This document shows positions 26,879 to 35,557 of a stretch of 64,000 bases of DNA, piece by piece (position 1 is the first letter of the stretch; every line of letters begins with the position of its first letter). A model generated the notes under the pieces. It saw nothing but the letters and a program-made list of their open reading frames with translations. It was not told the DNA's origin and searched no databases. The position numbers were made by a program, and so were the translations under genes. The stretch spans positions 372,001-436,000 of the forward strand of contig NZ_JAHKRM010000004.1 in the NCBI RefSeq assembly GCF_019396345.1, given 5' to 3'. This DNA comes from Nonomuraea guangzhouensis (lineage in GTDB: Bacteria > Actinomycetota > Actinomycetes > Streptosporangiales > Streptosporangiaceae).

Positions 26879-28312
26879 TCAGACCATCGGCATGAGCGAG
26901 TCGGGCAGCCGCGGCCGGACCCCGACCGGCCCCCGCTCGTGGGCCGCCGCGATGCGGGTGACGGCGTCGGTGAGCACCTGGGGCGGCTGCGTGTACGGCA
27001 GGCGCAGGTAGCCCTCCAGCGTGCCCTCCAGCCCGAACCAGGGCCCCGGCGCGAGCCGTACCCCATGATGGGCCGCGGCGTCGGCCAGGGCGACGGACGA
27101 GCCCCCGTCGAGCCGCACCCACAGCGTGCCGCCGCCCTTCGGCACGGTGAAGCTCCACCCGGGCAGCCGTTCGCGGAGCCCGGCGACGAGCGTGTCACGG
27201 GAGGCCCGCAGCGTGCGGCGGCGCTCGGCCCTGGTCTGCTCCATCCGGTCGAACAGCCCCGCCACCACGAGCTGCTCCAGGACCGGGCTGGCGATGTCCA
27301 CGGCCCCGCGGTACACCGCCAGGCGGCGGGCCAGCGCGGCCGTGGTGCGCACCCAGCCGATGCGCAGCCCGCCCCACCACAGCTTGGAGGCCGAGCCGAT
27401 GCTGATCATCCTGCTGTCGGTGTCGAAGGCGGCCATGGGCGCCGTGCGCGGCACCTCGTCCAGGGCCAGCTCCGACCAGGTCTCGTCGATGACCAGCATG
27501 GTGTCCGTACGCCTGGCCGCCCCGGCGATCGCGGCCCTGGTGGCGTCGTCCATGAGCGCGCCGGTCGGGTTCTGGAAGTCGGGCATCAGGTAGGCCAGCC
27601 GGGCCGCGGACTGGCGCATGGCGCAGGAGACCAGGTCGGCCTGCCAGCCCTCGTGCGAGATGCCGACAGGCACCATCCGGGCGCCGCGGTGGCGGGCCAC
27701 GTCCATGGCGTGCGGGTAGGTGGGCGACTCGACGAGCACCGGGTCACCCGGGCCGACGAGCAGGCCGAGCACGAGCTGGATCGCGTGCTGGGAGCCGGTG
27801 GTGACGAGGATCTGCTCCGGCCTGGTGGCCAGCCCGCGGGCGGTGTAGTGGGCGGCGATCCGCTCCCGGAGCACGGGCAGGCCCGTCGGGTCGTAGCCGT
27901 GGCCCATGCCGTACCTGGGCAGGTCCGCCACGGCCTCGGCCATCACCTCGGTCAGCGCCGACGGGGCGGGCGGCGCGGCGCAGTGGAGCGGGATGAGCCC
28001 GTCGCCGTCCTGGGACAGCCACGGGTTCTCCGCCGACACGGCCGGGTCCGGCAGGACGGTCCAGCTTCCCGAGCCCTGCCTGCTCTCCAGGTAGCCCCGC
28101 TCGCGCAGCAGGTCGTAGGCGGCCGTTACGGTGGTGCGGCTGACCGCCAGCGTCTGGGCCAGGTCCCGCTCTGCGGGCAGGCGCACCCGCACCGGTAGCC
28201 GGCCGTCCATGATGAGCTCGCGCACGGCGTCGGCGAGCGCGCGGTAGTACGGCCTGGCGCCCGCCGGGATGTCCACCAGCCTGGCCACCTGCGTCGCCGA
28301 CAAAAACCTCAT
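26879..28312 (-). CDS. yczR: MocR-type PLP-dependent regulator YczR
   Basis: 477 aa. A GntR-type winged helix lies at about 15-85 (LPAERDLAQTLAVSRTTVTA, ERGYLESRQGSGSW), followed by an aminotransferase fold I domain with the PLP lysine in SASKLWWGGLRIGW (about residue 307) and NPTGALMDD. MocR regulators sense amino acids or vitamers through PLP. Divergence from a YczE-type membrane protein is the arrangement that defines the YczR subgroup. The ATG at 28312 starts the HTH domain at a normal place; a longer frame to 28417 runs over the shared operator region. Confidence 0.88.
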   Translation of the reverse strand: MRFLSATQVARLVDIPAGARPYYRALADAVRELIMDGRLPVRVRLPAERDLAQTLAVSRTTVTAAYDLLRERGYLESRQGSGSWTVLPDPAVSAENPWLSQDGDGLIPLHCAAPPAPSALTEVMAEAVADLPRYGMGHGYDPTGLPVLRERIAAHYTARGLATRPEQILVTTGSQHAIQLVLGLLVGPGDPVLVESPTYPHAMDVARHRGARMVPVGISHEGWQADLVSCAMRQSAARLAYLMPDFQNPTGALMDDATRAAIAGAARRTDTMLVIDETWSELALDEVPRTAPMAAFDTDSRMISIGSASKLWWGGLRIGWVRTTAALARRLAVYRGAVDIASPVLEQLVVAGLFDRMEQTRAERRRTLRASRDTLVAGLRERLPGWSFTVPKGGGTLWVRLDGGSSVALADAAAHHGVRLAPGPWFGLEGTLEGYLRLPYTQPPQVLTDAVTRIAAAHERGPVGVRPRLPDSLMPMV

Positions 28313-28315
28313 AAA

Positions 28316-28376
28316 GGCCACTTTCCGGGATTGGCCCTGGTTTGGCAAGTGGTGGCCCTGCCACTCTGTGACCACT
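28316..28376. promoter_or_regulatory. Divergent yczR/yczE control region with repeated AGTGG boxes
   Basis: Four AGTGG boxes: minus strand at 28318-28322, 28361-28365 and 28372-28376, plus strand at 28348-28352. TGGCCCTG is repeated at 28332-28339 and 28353-28360, 21 bp apart (two helix turns). MocR regulators typically bind spaced repeats, and PdxR-type sites contain AAAGTGG, here as AAAGTGGCC at 28316-28324. Binding by YczR is inference. Confidence 0.55.
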
Positions 28377-28979
28377 ATGAGCGAAGCATCCGTCCCACGC
28401 CCGAACACCCTGCCCATCCGCCTCCTGCGCCTCTACGGCGGCTTGGCACTGTACGGCGGGGGCATCGGCTTCCAGGTCGACTCCGGGCTCGGCAACGCCC
28501 CGTGGAACGCCCTCCACCAGGGCCTGGCCATGCGGACGGGCCTGTCGATCGGGACGGTCATCATCGTGGTCGGCGCTCTGGTGATGCTGCTGTGGATCCC
28601 GCTGAAGGAGAAGCCCGGAATCGGCACGATCAGCAACGTCGTCTTCGTGGGCCTGTTCGCCGACGCCACCGTCTATCTGCTGCCCACCGCCACGCAATGG
28701 GCGGCGAGCTGGCTGTACCTCGCGCTCAGCGTGGTGTCGATCGCGCTGGCCACCGTCCTGTACATCGGCGCGGGGCTGGGCGCGGGACCGCGGGACGGCA
28801 TCATGACCGGCCTGACCAAGCTCGGCCTGTCGCTGCGGCTCAGCCGTCTGCTCATCGAGGTCACGGTGCTGGCCCTCGGCTGGCTGCTCGGCGGCACGGT
28901 CGGCGTCGCGACCCTGGTCTACGCGCTGGCCATCGGCCCGGTGACCCAGCTGTTCGCCCGCCGGTTCCCCACGACGTGA
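28377..28979 (+). CDS. yczE: YczE/YyaS/YitT family membrane protein
   Basis: 200 aa, about five hydrophobic helices. Signature pieces are GIGFQVDSGLGNAPWNALHQG near 25-45 (quoted in separate parts: GLGNAPWN, LHQG) and the internal repeat GAGLGAGPRDGIMTGL near 138-153. Function unknown; suggested transporter. Divergent from its likely regulator YczR with 64 bp between the starts. The ATG lacks a clear Shine-Dalgarno sequence. Confidence 0.87.
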   Translation: MSEASVPRPNTLPIRLLRLYGGLALYGGGIGFQVDSGLGNAPWNALHQGLAMRTGLSIGTVIIVVGALVMLLWIPLKEKPGIGTISNVVFVGLFADATVYLLPTATQWAASWLYLALSVVSIALATVLYIGAGLGAGPRDGIMTGLTKLGLSLRLSRLLIEVTVLALGWLLGGTVGVATLVYALAIGPVTQLFARRFPTT

Positions 28980-29033
28980 TCTCGCGGCCGTGCCCGCTCA
29001 CGACGCGACGTGCACGGAGCGGCCGCGAGATCG
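28979..29033. terminator. Inverted repeat at the end of yczE
   Basis: GATCTCGCGGCCG (28979-28991) is exactly complementary to 29021-29033. The stem extends inwards with GTGC/GCAC after a 2-base bulge, leaving an 18-base loop. It begins on the yczE stop codon and has no T-run. Probably a terminator; it also lies just 25 bp upstream of the next start. Confidence 0.6.
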
Positions 29034-29057
29034 CCTTCCCGCCGGTAGCGTCGGTAC

Positions 29058-30821
29058 ATGCGGATCGAGGATTACGCGCTCATCGGCGACATGCAGTCGG
29101 CGGCCCTGGTCGGCAGAGACGGTTCCATCGACTGGCTCTGCCTGCCCAGGTTCGACTCCCCCTCCTGTTTCACGGCGCTGCTCGGCAGCGAGCGCAACGG
29201 CCACTGGTGGCTCGGCCCCACCGGCAGGCGGGCCGCAACCCGGCGGCGCTACCGGCCCGACACGCTGATCCTGGAGAGCGAGTGGGACACCCCCACGGGC
29301 ACGGTCCGCGTGATCGACTTCATGCCGCCCCGTGACCGCAACCCCGACGTGGTCCGCATCGTCGAGGGCGTCTCGGGCACGGTCCAGATGTCCACCCAGC
29401 TCAGGGTCCGCTTCGACTACGGCAGGATCGTGCCGTGGGTGCGCCGCACCAACGGCCATCTCCAGGCGATCGGCGGCCCGGACTCGATCTGGCTGCACTC
29501 CCCCGTCCCGCTCAAGGGCGGCGACTACGCGCACCGCGCCACCTTCACCGTCAAGGAGGGCGAGCGGCTGCCGTTCGTGTTCACCTGGCACCCGTCGCAC
29601 CAGCCGATGCCGCCACGGATCCACGCCGAGACCCAGCTCGCCGAGACCGAGGCGATGTGGGCCGAATGGGTGGCCAAATGCACCTATGAAGGCCCCTACC
29701 GCGAGGCCGTCGTCCGCTCGCTGATCACCCTCAAGGGCCTCATCTACGACCCCACCGGCGGCATCGTGGCCGCCCCCACCACCTCCATCCCCGAGGACCT
29801 GGGCGGCGTGCGCAACTGGGACTACCGCTACTGCTGGCTGCGCGACGCGACGATGACGCTCGACGCGCTGATCAACTCCGGCTATCTGGACGAGGCCGCC
29901 GCCTGGCGGTCGTGGCTGCTGCGCGCGATCGCCGGCCGCCCGCAGGACCTGCAGATCATGTACGGCGTCGCGGGCGAACGCCGGCTGCCGGAGATGCAGC
30001 TCGACTGGCTCGACGGCTACGAGGACTCCCGCCCGGTCAGGATCGGCAACCAGGCCGTCAAGCAGCTCCAGCTGGACGTCTACGGCGAGGTGATGAGCTG
30101 TCTGTTCGTCTCCAGGACCTCCGGCCTGGCCGCCGACGACCGCGCCTGGGCGATCCAGCGCCAGCTGCTCGACTACGTGGCCGAGCACTGGGACGAGCCC
30201 GACGAGGGGCTGTGGGAGGTACGCGGCCCGCGCCGGCACTTCACCCACTCCAAGGTGATGTGCTGGGTGGCGCTCGACCGGGCCGTCCAGTACGTGGAGC
30301 GGTTCGGCAGGACCGGTCCCGTCGAGCGATGGCGTGAGCTGCGCGACGCCGTCCACGCCGAGATCTGCGAGAAGGGCTTCGACGCCAGGCGCAACACCTT
30401 CACCCAGTCCTACGGCTCACCGGACGTCGACGCCGCGCTGCTGCTCATGCCTCTGGTGGGCTTCCTGCCGATCGACGACCCGCGCGTGACCGGCACGGTG
30501 GCGGCCGTCGAGAAGGAGCTGATGTCCGACGGTTTCGTGCTGCGCTACCCGGTGGCCGAGGACAACGACGTCGACGGGCTGCCCGGCGGCGAGGGCGCGT
30601 TCCTGGCGTGCAGCTTCTGGCTGGTCGAGGTGATGGCCATGCAGGGGCGCAAGGAGGAGGCCAGGCAACTGTTCGAGCGGCTGCTGGCGCTGCGCAACGA
30701 CGTGGGCCTGCTGGCCGAGGAGTACGACCCGCGATACGCCCGGATGGTGGGAAATTTCCCCCAGGCGTTCAGCCACGTCCCCCTCGTACACGCCGCCCGC
30801 GCGCTCTCCGAGCCCGGCTGA
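29058..30821 (+). CDS. Glycoside hydrolase family 15 enzyme (trehalase/glucoamylase-like)
   Basis: 587 aa. The N-terminal beta domain opens with IEDYALIGDMQSAALVGRDG and WLCLPRFDSPS, as in actinobacterial GH15 trehalases. The (alpha/alpha)6 barrel has GVRNWDYRYCWLRDA and, near the end, GGEGAFLACSFWLVE with the catalytic-base Glu region. No signal peptide, so it acts on intracellular sugars such as trehalose or a short glucan. Single gene; the next coding region is convergent, 10 bp away. Confidence 0.88.
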   Translation: MRIEDYALIGDMQSAALVGRDGSIDWLCLPRFDSPSCFTALLGSERNGHWWLGPTGRRAATRRRYRPDTLILESEWDTPTGTVRVIDFMPPRDRNPDVVRIVEGVSGTVQMSTQLRVRFDYGRIVPWVRRTNGHLQAIGGPDSIWLHSPVPLKGGDYAHRATFTVKEGERLPFVFTWHPSHQPMPPRIHAETQLAETEAMWAEWVAKCTYEGPYREAVVRSLITLKGLIYDPTGGIVAAPTTSIPEDLGGVRNWDYRYCWLRDATMTLDALINSGYLDEAAAWRSWLLRAIAGRPQDLQIMYGVAGERRLPEMQLDWLDGYEDSRPVRIGNQAVKQLQLDVYGEVMSCLFVSRTSGLAADDRAWAIQRQLLDYVAEHWDEPDEGLWEVRGPRRHFTHSKVMCWVALDRAVQYVERFGRTGPVERWRELRDAVHAEICEKGFDARRNTFTQSYGSPDVDAALLLMPLVGFLPIDDPRVTGTVAAVEKELMSDGFVLRYPVAEDNDVDGLPGGEGAFLACSFWLVEVMAMQGRKEEARQLFERLLALRNDVGLLAEEYDPRYARMVGNFPQAFSHVPLVHAARALSEPG

Positions 30822-30831
30822 GCGCCACCGG

Positions 30832-31701
30832 TCAGACGGCGAGCCGGGCCAGCACCTTGGCGAACTCCGGCGGCGGCGCCACCACGAGGCGGGCCAGGCC
30901 GTCCTGCAGGACGATGTCCGCCCTGATGAGCGTCAGCCGCCCCTCGTGCCACCAGTAGACCTGCGGGCTGAGGCCGTCGGTGCGTACGGCGTGCACGCGC
31001 AGGCGCTCCAGCGCCCGCACCACGCCGATCCCGTCGACCGGGTGCACGATCAGGGTGTACGGATCCGGGAGCACCACGAGCACCCCGTCGGCGGGTATCG
31101 GCAGGTAGTCGCCGAGCCAGCGCAGGTGGGTGGCCGCGGCCGGGGTGCGGCCGGTCAGGCGCCACACCGGCGTGCCCGACAGCTCGATGGCCTCGAGCTC
31201 CAGCCGCTCGTCGCGCCCGACGTTCGTGACGGCCAGTTCGAGCGCCCGGCCCGACGGTACGGGCCAGCAGCCGGCCTCCTCGGGGCGTACCGGCCTGGAG
31301 CCCACCGTGAGCAGCTCGACCAGGTCGCCGTTGAGATGGCGGCCCACCACCCTGGTCAGGTCGGCGACCTCGTCGACCGCCTCGACGCGGGTCCGCAGCA
31401 GCGGCTTGACCTGGTCGAGGTCGCACACGTCGAGCCGTTCGTCGGCGGCCGCGAGCGCGTTCGCGAGGTGCTCGGAGACCAGCATGGGCCAGTCGTCCCT
31501 GGGCCGGCGGCCCACCTCGCGGCGCAACCCGGTGAGCCTGACCAGGATCTCCCTGTCGCCGCTCAGCGTCAGCGAGGAGCCGTCGGCGGCGAAGACGCAA
31601 GAGTACCCGAGGGACTCGGCGACGAGCCCGAGCAGCGAATCGAGATCGACGTCCTCGATTGACCGCCGAGAGGGCTCCCGGTCACGCTTGAACAAGTTCA
31701 C
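30832..31701 (-). CDS. Conserved-looking hypothetical protein
   Basis: 289 aa from the GTG at 31701 (opening NLFKRDREPSRRSIEDV). No family recognised. It is soluble and rich in alternating strands; the second half reads like a repeated beta-alpha unit (VLVVLPDPYTLIVHPVDG, VYWWHEGRLTLIR). Codon use is typical of the genome, with third-position GC throughout, so it is a real gene. Actinomycetes often carry proteins of this kind next to cell-wall genes; here the LD-carboxypeptidase lies 43 bp upstream on the same strand, possibly the same transcript. An alternative start at 31830 would overlap that gene. Confidence 0.55.
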   Translation of the reverse strand: MNLFKRDREPSRRSIEDVDLDSLLGLVAESLGYSCVFAADGSSLTLSGDREILVRLTGLRREVGRRPRDDWPMLVSEHLANALAAADERLDVCDLDQVKPLLRTRVEAVDEVADLTRVVGRHLNGDLVELLTVGSRPVRPEEAGCWPVPSGRALELAVTNVGRDERLELEAIELSGTPVWRLTGRTPAAATHLRWLGDYLPIPADGVLVVLPDPYTLIVHPVDGIGVVRALERLRVHAVRTDGLSPQVYWWHEGRLTLIRADIVLQDGLARLVVAPPPEFAKVLARLAV

Positions 31702-31744
31702 GCGCCGCGTCCCCTCTGTCCGTTTTATCCCTATGCGTGTATTC

Positions 31745-32638
31745 CTACCTTGCCTGCTCCTCGTTGCGGAACAGACCAGCCAGCGAGCACGATTCGGTAT
31801 CGATAGCCCCAAGAGCCCCAAGCCACACACTCATTTGTGGTGTGCCGTGCCCCACCGGCAACCCCGCCAGGATCGGCACTCCGAGCGGCAGGAGCCGGTC
31901 TTTAAGGACGGGGTAGGGATCTTCGCAGCCCACCCACGAGCCGAGGGCGATCCCGCGCACGCCGTTGAAGGCGCCCGCCTGAAGTAACTGGGTGAGCATC
32001 CGGTCGATCCGGTACGGCTCCTCACCGATGTCCTCCAGCAGCACGATCTTCCCGGCGAACGACGGGTGGTAGCGCGTGCCGCACATAGAGGCGAGCAGCG
32101 ACAGATTACCGCCCGTCAGCACCCCCTCGGCCCGGCCGGGGGACAGCACGAGATCGCCGATGACGGGCGGCGCCTGGCGGTCCAGGGCGGCCCGCAGGTG
32201 CTCCCACGTGCGCGGCTCGGGCCGCTTCTCGTCGGCGATCACGTCGCAGGCCGGCATCGGACCGTGCAGCGTGGGCACCCCCAGCTCCACCGCGAACGCG
32301 TGGTGCAGCGCCGTGATGTCGCTGGACCCGATGAGCGTCTTGGGTCCCGCCGCACGCATGGCGGCCCAGTCGAGCAGGCCGAGCAGCCTGGCCGCGCCGT
32401 AGCCGCCCCTGGCGCAGAACACCGTGGAGACGGCCGGGTCGCACCAGGCGGCCTGCAGGTCGGCGGCGCGCGCGGCGTCGGCTCCGGCGAGGTAGGGGAG
32501 CTCCTGGCGGCCGAGCACGTGCTCGCCGACCACGACCTTCAGCCCGAGCCCCTCCAGGCGCTCGACCCCCCGTCTGAGCAGGATGGCGTTCGGCGGGCCC
32601 GACGGCGAGACGACGGCGACGGTGTCACCCTGCCTCAT
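31745..32638 (-). CDS. LD-carboxypeptidase (peptidase family S66)
   Basis: 297 aa. Cuts the L,D bond of tetrapeptides in peptidoglycan recycling, or related acyl-peptides (microcin C immunity type). The serine nucleophile is S106 in GSSDIT, the other members of the triad are E202 (LLEDIGEEPYR) and H264 (LPVGHGTPQ). No signal peptide, so it acts in the cytoplasm. AAGGAG lies 7 nt before the ATG and is itself duplicated in a 15-bp tandem repeat. Confidence 0.9.
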   Translation of the reverse strand: MRQGDTVAVVSPSGPPNAILLRRGVERLEGLGLKVVVGEHVLGRQELPYLAGADAARAADLQAAWCDPAVSTVFCARGGYGAARLLGLLDWAAMRAAGPKTLIGSSDITALHHAFAVELGVPTLHGPMPACDVIADEKRPEPRTWEHLRAALDRQAPPVIGDLVLSPGRAEGVLTGGNLSLLASMCGTRYHPSFAGKIVLLEDIGEEPYRIDRMLTQLLQAGAFNGVRGIALGSWVGCEDPYPVLKDRLLPLGVPILAGLPVGHGTPQMSVWLGALGAIDTESCSLAGLFRNEEQAR

Positions 32639-32667
32639 CGATCAACTCCTTATCGATCAACTCTTCT
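32638..32667. repeat. 15-bp tandem duplication covering a ribosome binding site
   Basis: ATCGATCAACTCCTT and ATCGATCAACTCTTC lie head to tail. On the minus strand each copy supplies AAG(G)AGTTGATCGAT; the proximal copy is the Shine-Dalgarno region of the LD-carboxypeptidase. Confidence 0.75.
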
Positions 32668-32731
32668 TGACGAGGACCGACACCGACGTTGGCTTTTTCA
32701 CCCGCCAAACGGTGTCACACTTACCTCTCGT

Positions 32732-33616
32732 ATGCGACTTCCGCCCCACATCCTCGTGGTCAACGGCATCAAGGTCCGCAGGCCGGTCTTCCTGCTCGGT
32801 GCTCCGCACTCCGGCGCGGACCTGCTCGCCCGCGCCCTGAAACGGTCCCCCGGCTTCCACGTGACGATGGGCCGGGCGTCCGTCGCGCACGTGCTCTACG
32901 CCTTCGCCCGCAAGCCGTCGATCGGCCAGACGTCGGGGGCCGTACGCGTGCTGCGCGACGCGCTCGCCGAGTCGTGGCAGGTGCTGCCCCGATCGTGCGG
33001 CCAGTGCTCCGAGCCGTGCCGGGAGGCCGGCGGCGTCACGAGCATGGGCCCGTGCGTGGCGACGAGCGAGGTGACCAGGTTCGGCGACGGCAGCCCTGAC
33101 CTGATCTACAGCGCTCCCGTGCTGCTCCAGGCCTTCCCCGACGCCCGGTTCGTGCAGCTCATCCGCGACGGCCGCGACGTGGTCGCCGACATGCTCGACG
33201 ATCCGGCCTGCCTGGCCTGGTTCAAGCCGGTGATGCTGTCGGAGGAGACCGAGTTCCCCAACCCCTTCCTCGGTGTCAACCGCGACGAGCACCGCGACCG
33301 GTGGAAGGGCATGCCCGCCGCGGGCAAGAGCGCCCTGCGCTGGCGCAGCGCCGTACGCCTCAGCGCCACGCTGCGCCAGGAACTGCCCGCCGGTCAACTG
33401 CTCACGCTGCGCTACGAGGACCTCGTGCGGAAGCCGGCGGAGCCGGTGGCGGCGCTGACGGAGTTCCTGGAGACGCGCGTGTCCAAGATCGGCTTGTACG
33501 CCCCGCGCGTCTCCGAGGTCGGCTCGTGGCGCACCCGCCTGCGGCCCGGCGACCTCACGCTGGTGGAGAAGGTCGCCAGGCAGGAGCTCACGCGACTGGG
33601 CTACCTGAAGCGCTGA
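32732..33616 (+). CDS. Sulfotransferase family protein
   Basis: 294 aa. PAPS-dependent sulfotransferase fold: the 5'-phosphosulfate loop is VFLLGAPHSGADLL (about 19-32) and the 3'-phosphate motif RFVQLIRDGRDVVADML (about 137-153). A cysteine-rich insert SCGQCSEPC near 88-96 might bind a metal. The acceptor is unknown. No Shine-Dalgarno sequence is visible before the ATG; TTACCT sits 6 bp upstream and could be a -10 box, so the message may be leaderless. The 3' end overlaps the convergent ABC exporter by 29 bp. Confidence 0.8.
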   Translation: MRLPPHILVVNGIKVRRPVFLLGAPHSGADLLARALKRSPGFHVTMGRASVAHVLYAFARKPSIGQTSGAVRVLRDALAESWQVLPRSCGQCSEPCREAGGVTSMGPCVATSEVTRFGDGSPDLIYSAPVLLQAFPDARFVQLIRDGRDVVADMLDDPACLAWFKPVMLSEETEFPNPFLGVNRDEHRDRWKGMPAAGKSALRWRSAVRLSATLRQELPAGQLLTLRYEDLVRKPAEPVAALTEFLETRVSKIGLYAPRVSEVGSWRTRLRPGDLTLVEKVARQELTRLGYLKR

Positions 33617-35474
33617 ACTGGGTGCGGTAGAGCTCGGCGTAGAGCCCGCCGCGCGCCAGCAGCTCCTCATGGCCGCCCCGCTCGGCGATGCGGCCGTCCT
33701 GCACGACGAGGATCTCGTCGGCCTCCCTGATCGTCGACAGCCGGTGCGCGATCACCAGTGAGGTGCGGCCGGCCAGCGCGGTCTTCAGCGCCTGCTGCAC
33801 GGCCGCCTCCGACTCCGAGTCGAGGTGCGCGGTGGCCTCGTCGAGCACCACCACGCGCGGCGCCTTCAGCAGCAGCCTGGCCAGCGCCAGCCGCTGCTTC
33901 TCGCCGCCGGACAGCCGGTAGCCGCGGTCGCCCACGACGGTGTCCAGCCCGTCGGGCAGCGCCTCGATGAGCTCGCCTATCTGCGCGGCCCTGAGAGCGT
34001 CCCAGATCTCCTCGTCACTCGCCTCTGGCCTGGCGTAACGGAGGTTGGCCCCGATCGTGTCATGGAAGAGATGAGCGTCCTGCATGACCACTCCCACGGT
34101 GTCACGCAGCGAGGCGAGCGTGGCGTCGCGCACGTCGAGCCCGTTGATCCGGACCGCGCCCTCGTTGACGTCGTAGAGCCGCGAGACCAGTGAGGTGATC
34201 GTGGTCTTGCCCGCCCCCGAGGGGCCGACCAGGGCGATGAGCCGGCCGGGGCCGGCCGTGAACGACACGCCGCGCAGCACCGGCTGGGACGGGCCCGTGT
34301 CCTGCCTGGCCACCGACTCCAGCGAGGCCAGCGACACCTCCTCGGCCGCCGGGTAGCGGAAGTGGACGCCGTCGAAGTCGATCGTCACCGGCCCGTCCGG
34401 CAGCGGCTTCGCCTCGGGTTTCTCCGCCACCATGGGCTTGAGGTCGAGGATCTCGAAGACCCGGTCGAAGCTGACGAGCGCGGTCATCACGTCCACCTGC
34501 ACGTTGGACAGCGAGGTGAGGGGGCCGTACAGCCGCATCAGCAGCGCGGCCAGGGCCACCAGCGTGCCCAGCTCGAAGGCGCCGCCGACGGCCAGCACGC
34601 CGCCGATGCCGTAGACCAGCGCGGTGGCCAGCGCCGCGACCAGGCCGAGCGCCACCCGGAACACCGTGCCGTACATCCCGACCGTCACGCCCACGTCGCG
34701 CACCCGGGCGGCGCGGGCGCCATAGACGGCGGCGTCGTCCTCGGGCCGGCCGTACAGCTTGGCCACCATCGCGCCCGCCACGTTGAAGCGCTCGGTCGTG
34801 ACCGAGCTCATCTCGGCGTCGAGCTGCATCTGCTCGCGGGTCAGCGCGGACATGCGCCGCCCGACCCACTTGGCGGGCACGATGAAGATCGGCAGCAGCA
34901 CCAGCGCGACCAGCGTCACCTGCCACGACAGCGCCAGCATCGCGCCCAGCACCAGGATCAGGCTGATCACGTTGCTGACGACCGACGACAGCGTGCTGGT
35001 CACGGCCCGCTGGGCGCCGATCACGTCGCTGTTGAGCCGGCTGACCAGCGCGCCGGTCTGCGCGCGCATGAAGAAGGCGACCGGCATGCGCTGCACGTGG
35101 TCGAACACCTCGGTGCGCAGGTCGTAGATCAGCCCTTCGCCGATGCGCGCGGAGAACCAGCGCTGCACGAGCGTGAGACCCGCGTCGACCAGCGCGAGCG
35201 CGGCGATCGCCACGGCCAGGCCGACCACGACGCCGCTCTTCCTGGGCAGGATGCCGTCGTCGATGATCGCCTTCATCAGCAGCGGGTTGGCGATCACGAT
35301 GACCGCGCCCGCTATCACCAGCAGCAGGAACGCGGTGATCTGCCCGGTATATGGCCGTGCGTAGCGCGCGATGCGCCGGACCGTGCCGGGTGTGAGCCGC
35401 TGCTTGGTCACGGAGCCGTCGCGCCGCAGCGACGACCACACCTGGGGGCCGAAGCCCCCTCCCATCATCGCCAT
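33588..35474 (-). CDS. ABC exporter, fused membrane and ATPase domains
   Basis: 628 aa half-transporter. Six transmembrane helices at about 45-330 (first: ITAFLLLVIAGAVIVIANPL). The ATPase domain at about 370-615 has Walker A GPSGAGKTT, signature LSGGEKQR, Walker B VVVLDEATAHLD and switch His in IAHRLS. Works as a homodimer exporting lipid or drug-like compounds; type cannot be narrowed. There is an odd 25-residue insert between the beta strands before Walker A (EEVSLASLESVARQDTGPSQ). The start GTG/ATG region MAMMGGGFGP is typical of the actinobacterial members. Confidence 0.9.
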   Translation of the reverse strand: MAMMGGGFGPQVWSSLRRDGSVTKQRLTPGTVRRIARYARPYTGQITAFLLLVIAGAVIVIANPLLMKAIIDDGILPRKSGVVVGLAVAIAALALVDAGLTLVQRWFSARIGEGLIYDLRTEVFDHVQRMPVAFFMRAQTGALVSRLNSDVIGAQRAVTSTLSSVVSNVISLILVLGAMLALSWQVTLVALVLLPIFIVPAKWVGRRMSALTREQMQLDAEMSSVTTERFNVAGAMVAKLYGRPEDDAAVYGARAARVRDVGVTVGMYGTVFRVALGLVAALATALVYGIGGVLAVGGAFELGTLVALAALLMRLYGPLTSLSNVQVDVMTALVSFDRVFEILDLKPMVAEKPEAKPLPDGPVTIDFDGVHFRYPAAEEVSLASLESVARQDTGPSQPVLRGVSFTAGPGRLIALVGPSGAGKTTITSLVSRLYDVNEGAVRINGLDVRDATLASLRDTVGVVMQDAHLFHDTIGANLRYARPEASDEEIWDALRAAQIGELIEALPDGLDTVVGDRGYRLSGGEKQRLALARLLLKAPRVVVLDEATAHLDSESEAAVQQALKTALAGRTSLVIAHRLSTIREADEILVVQDGRIAERGGHEELLARGGLYAELYRTQFSASGSPVA

Positions 35475-35557
35475 TGGGGGATCCTCCTCCCCCGCCTCAG
35501 CGTTGGAGGAGGCCGGGCGATTCCCGGGTCAGCTCAGCGCGTAAAACCCAGCGCGGC

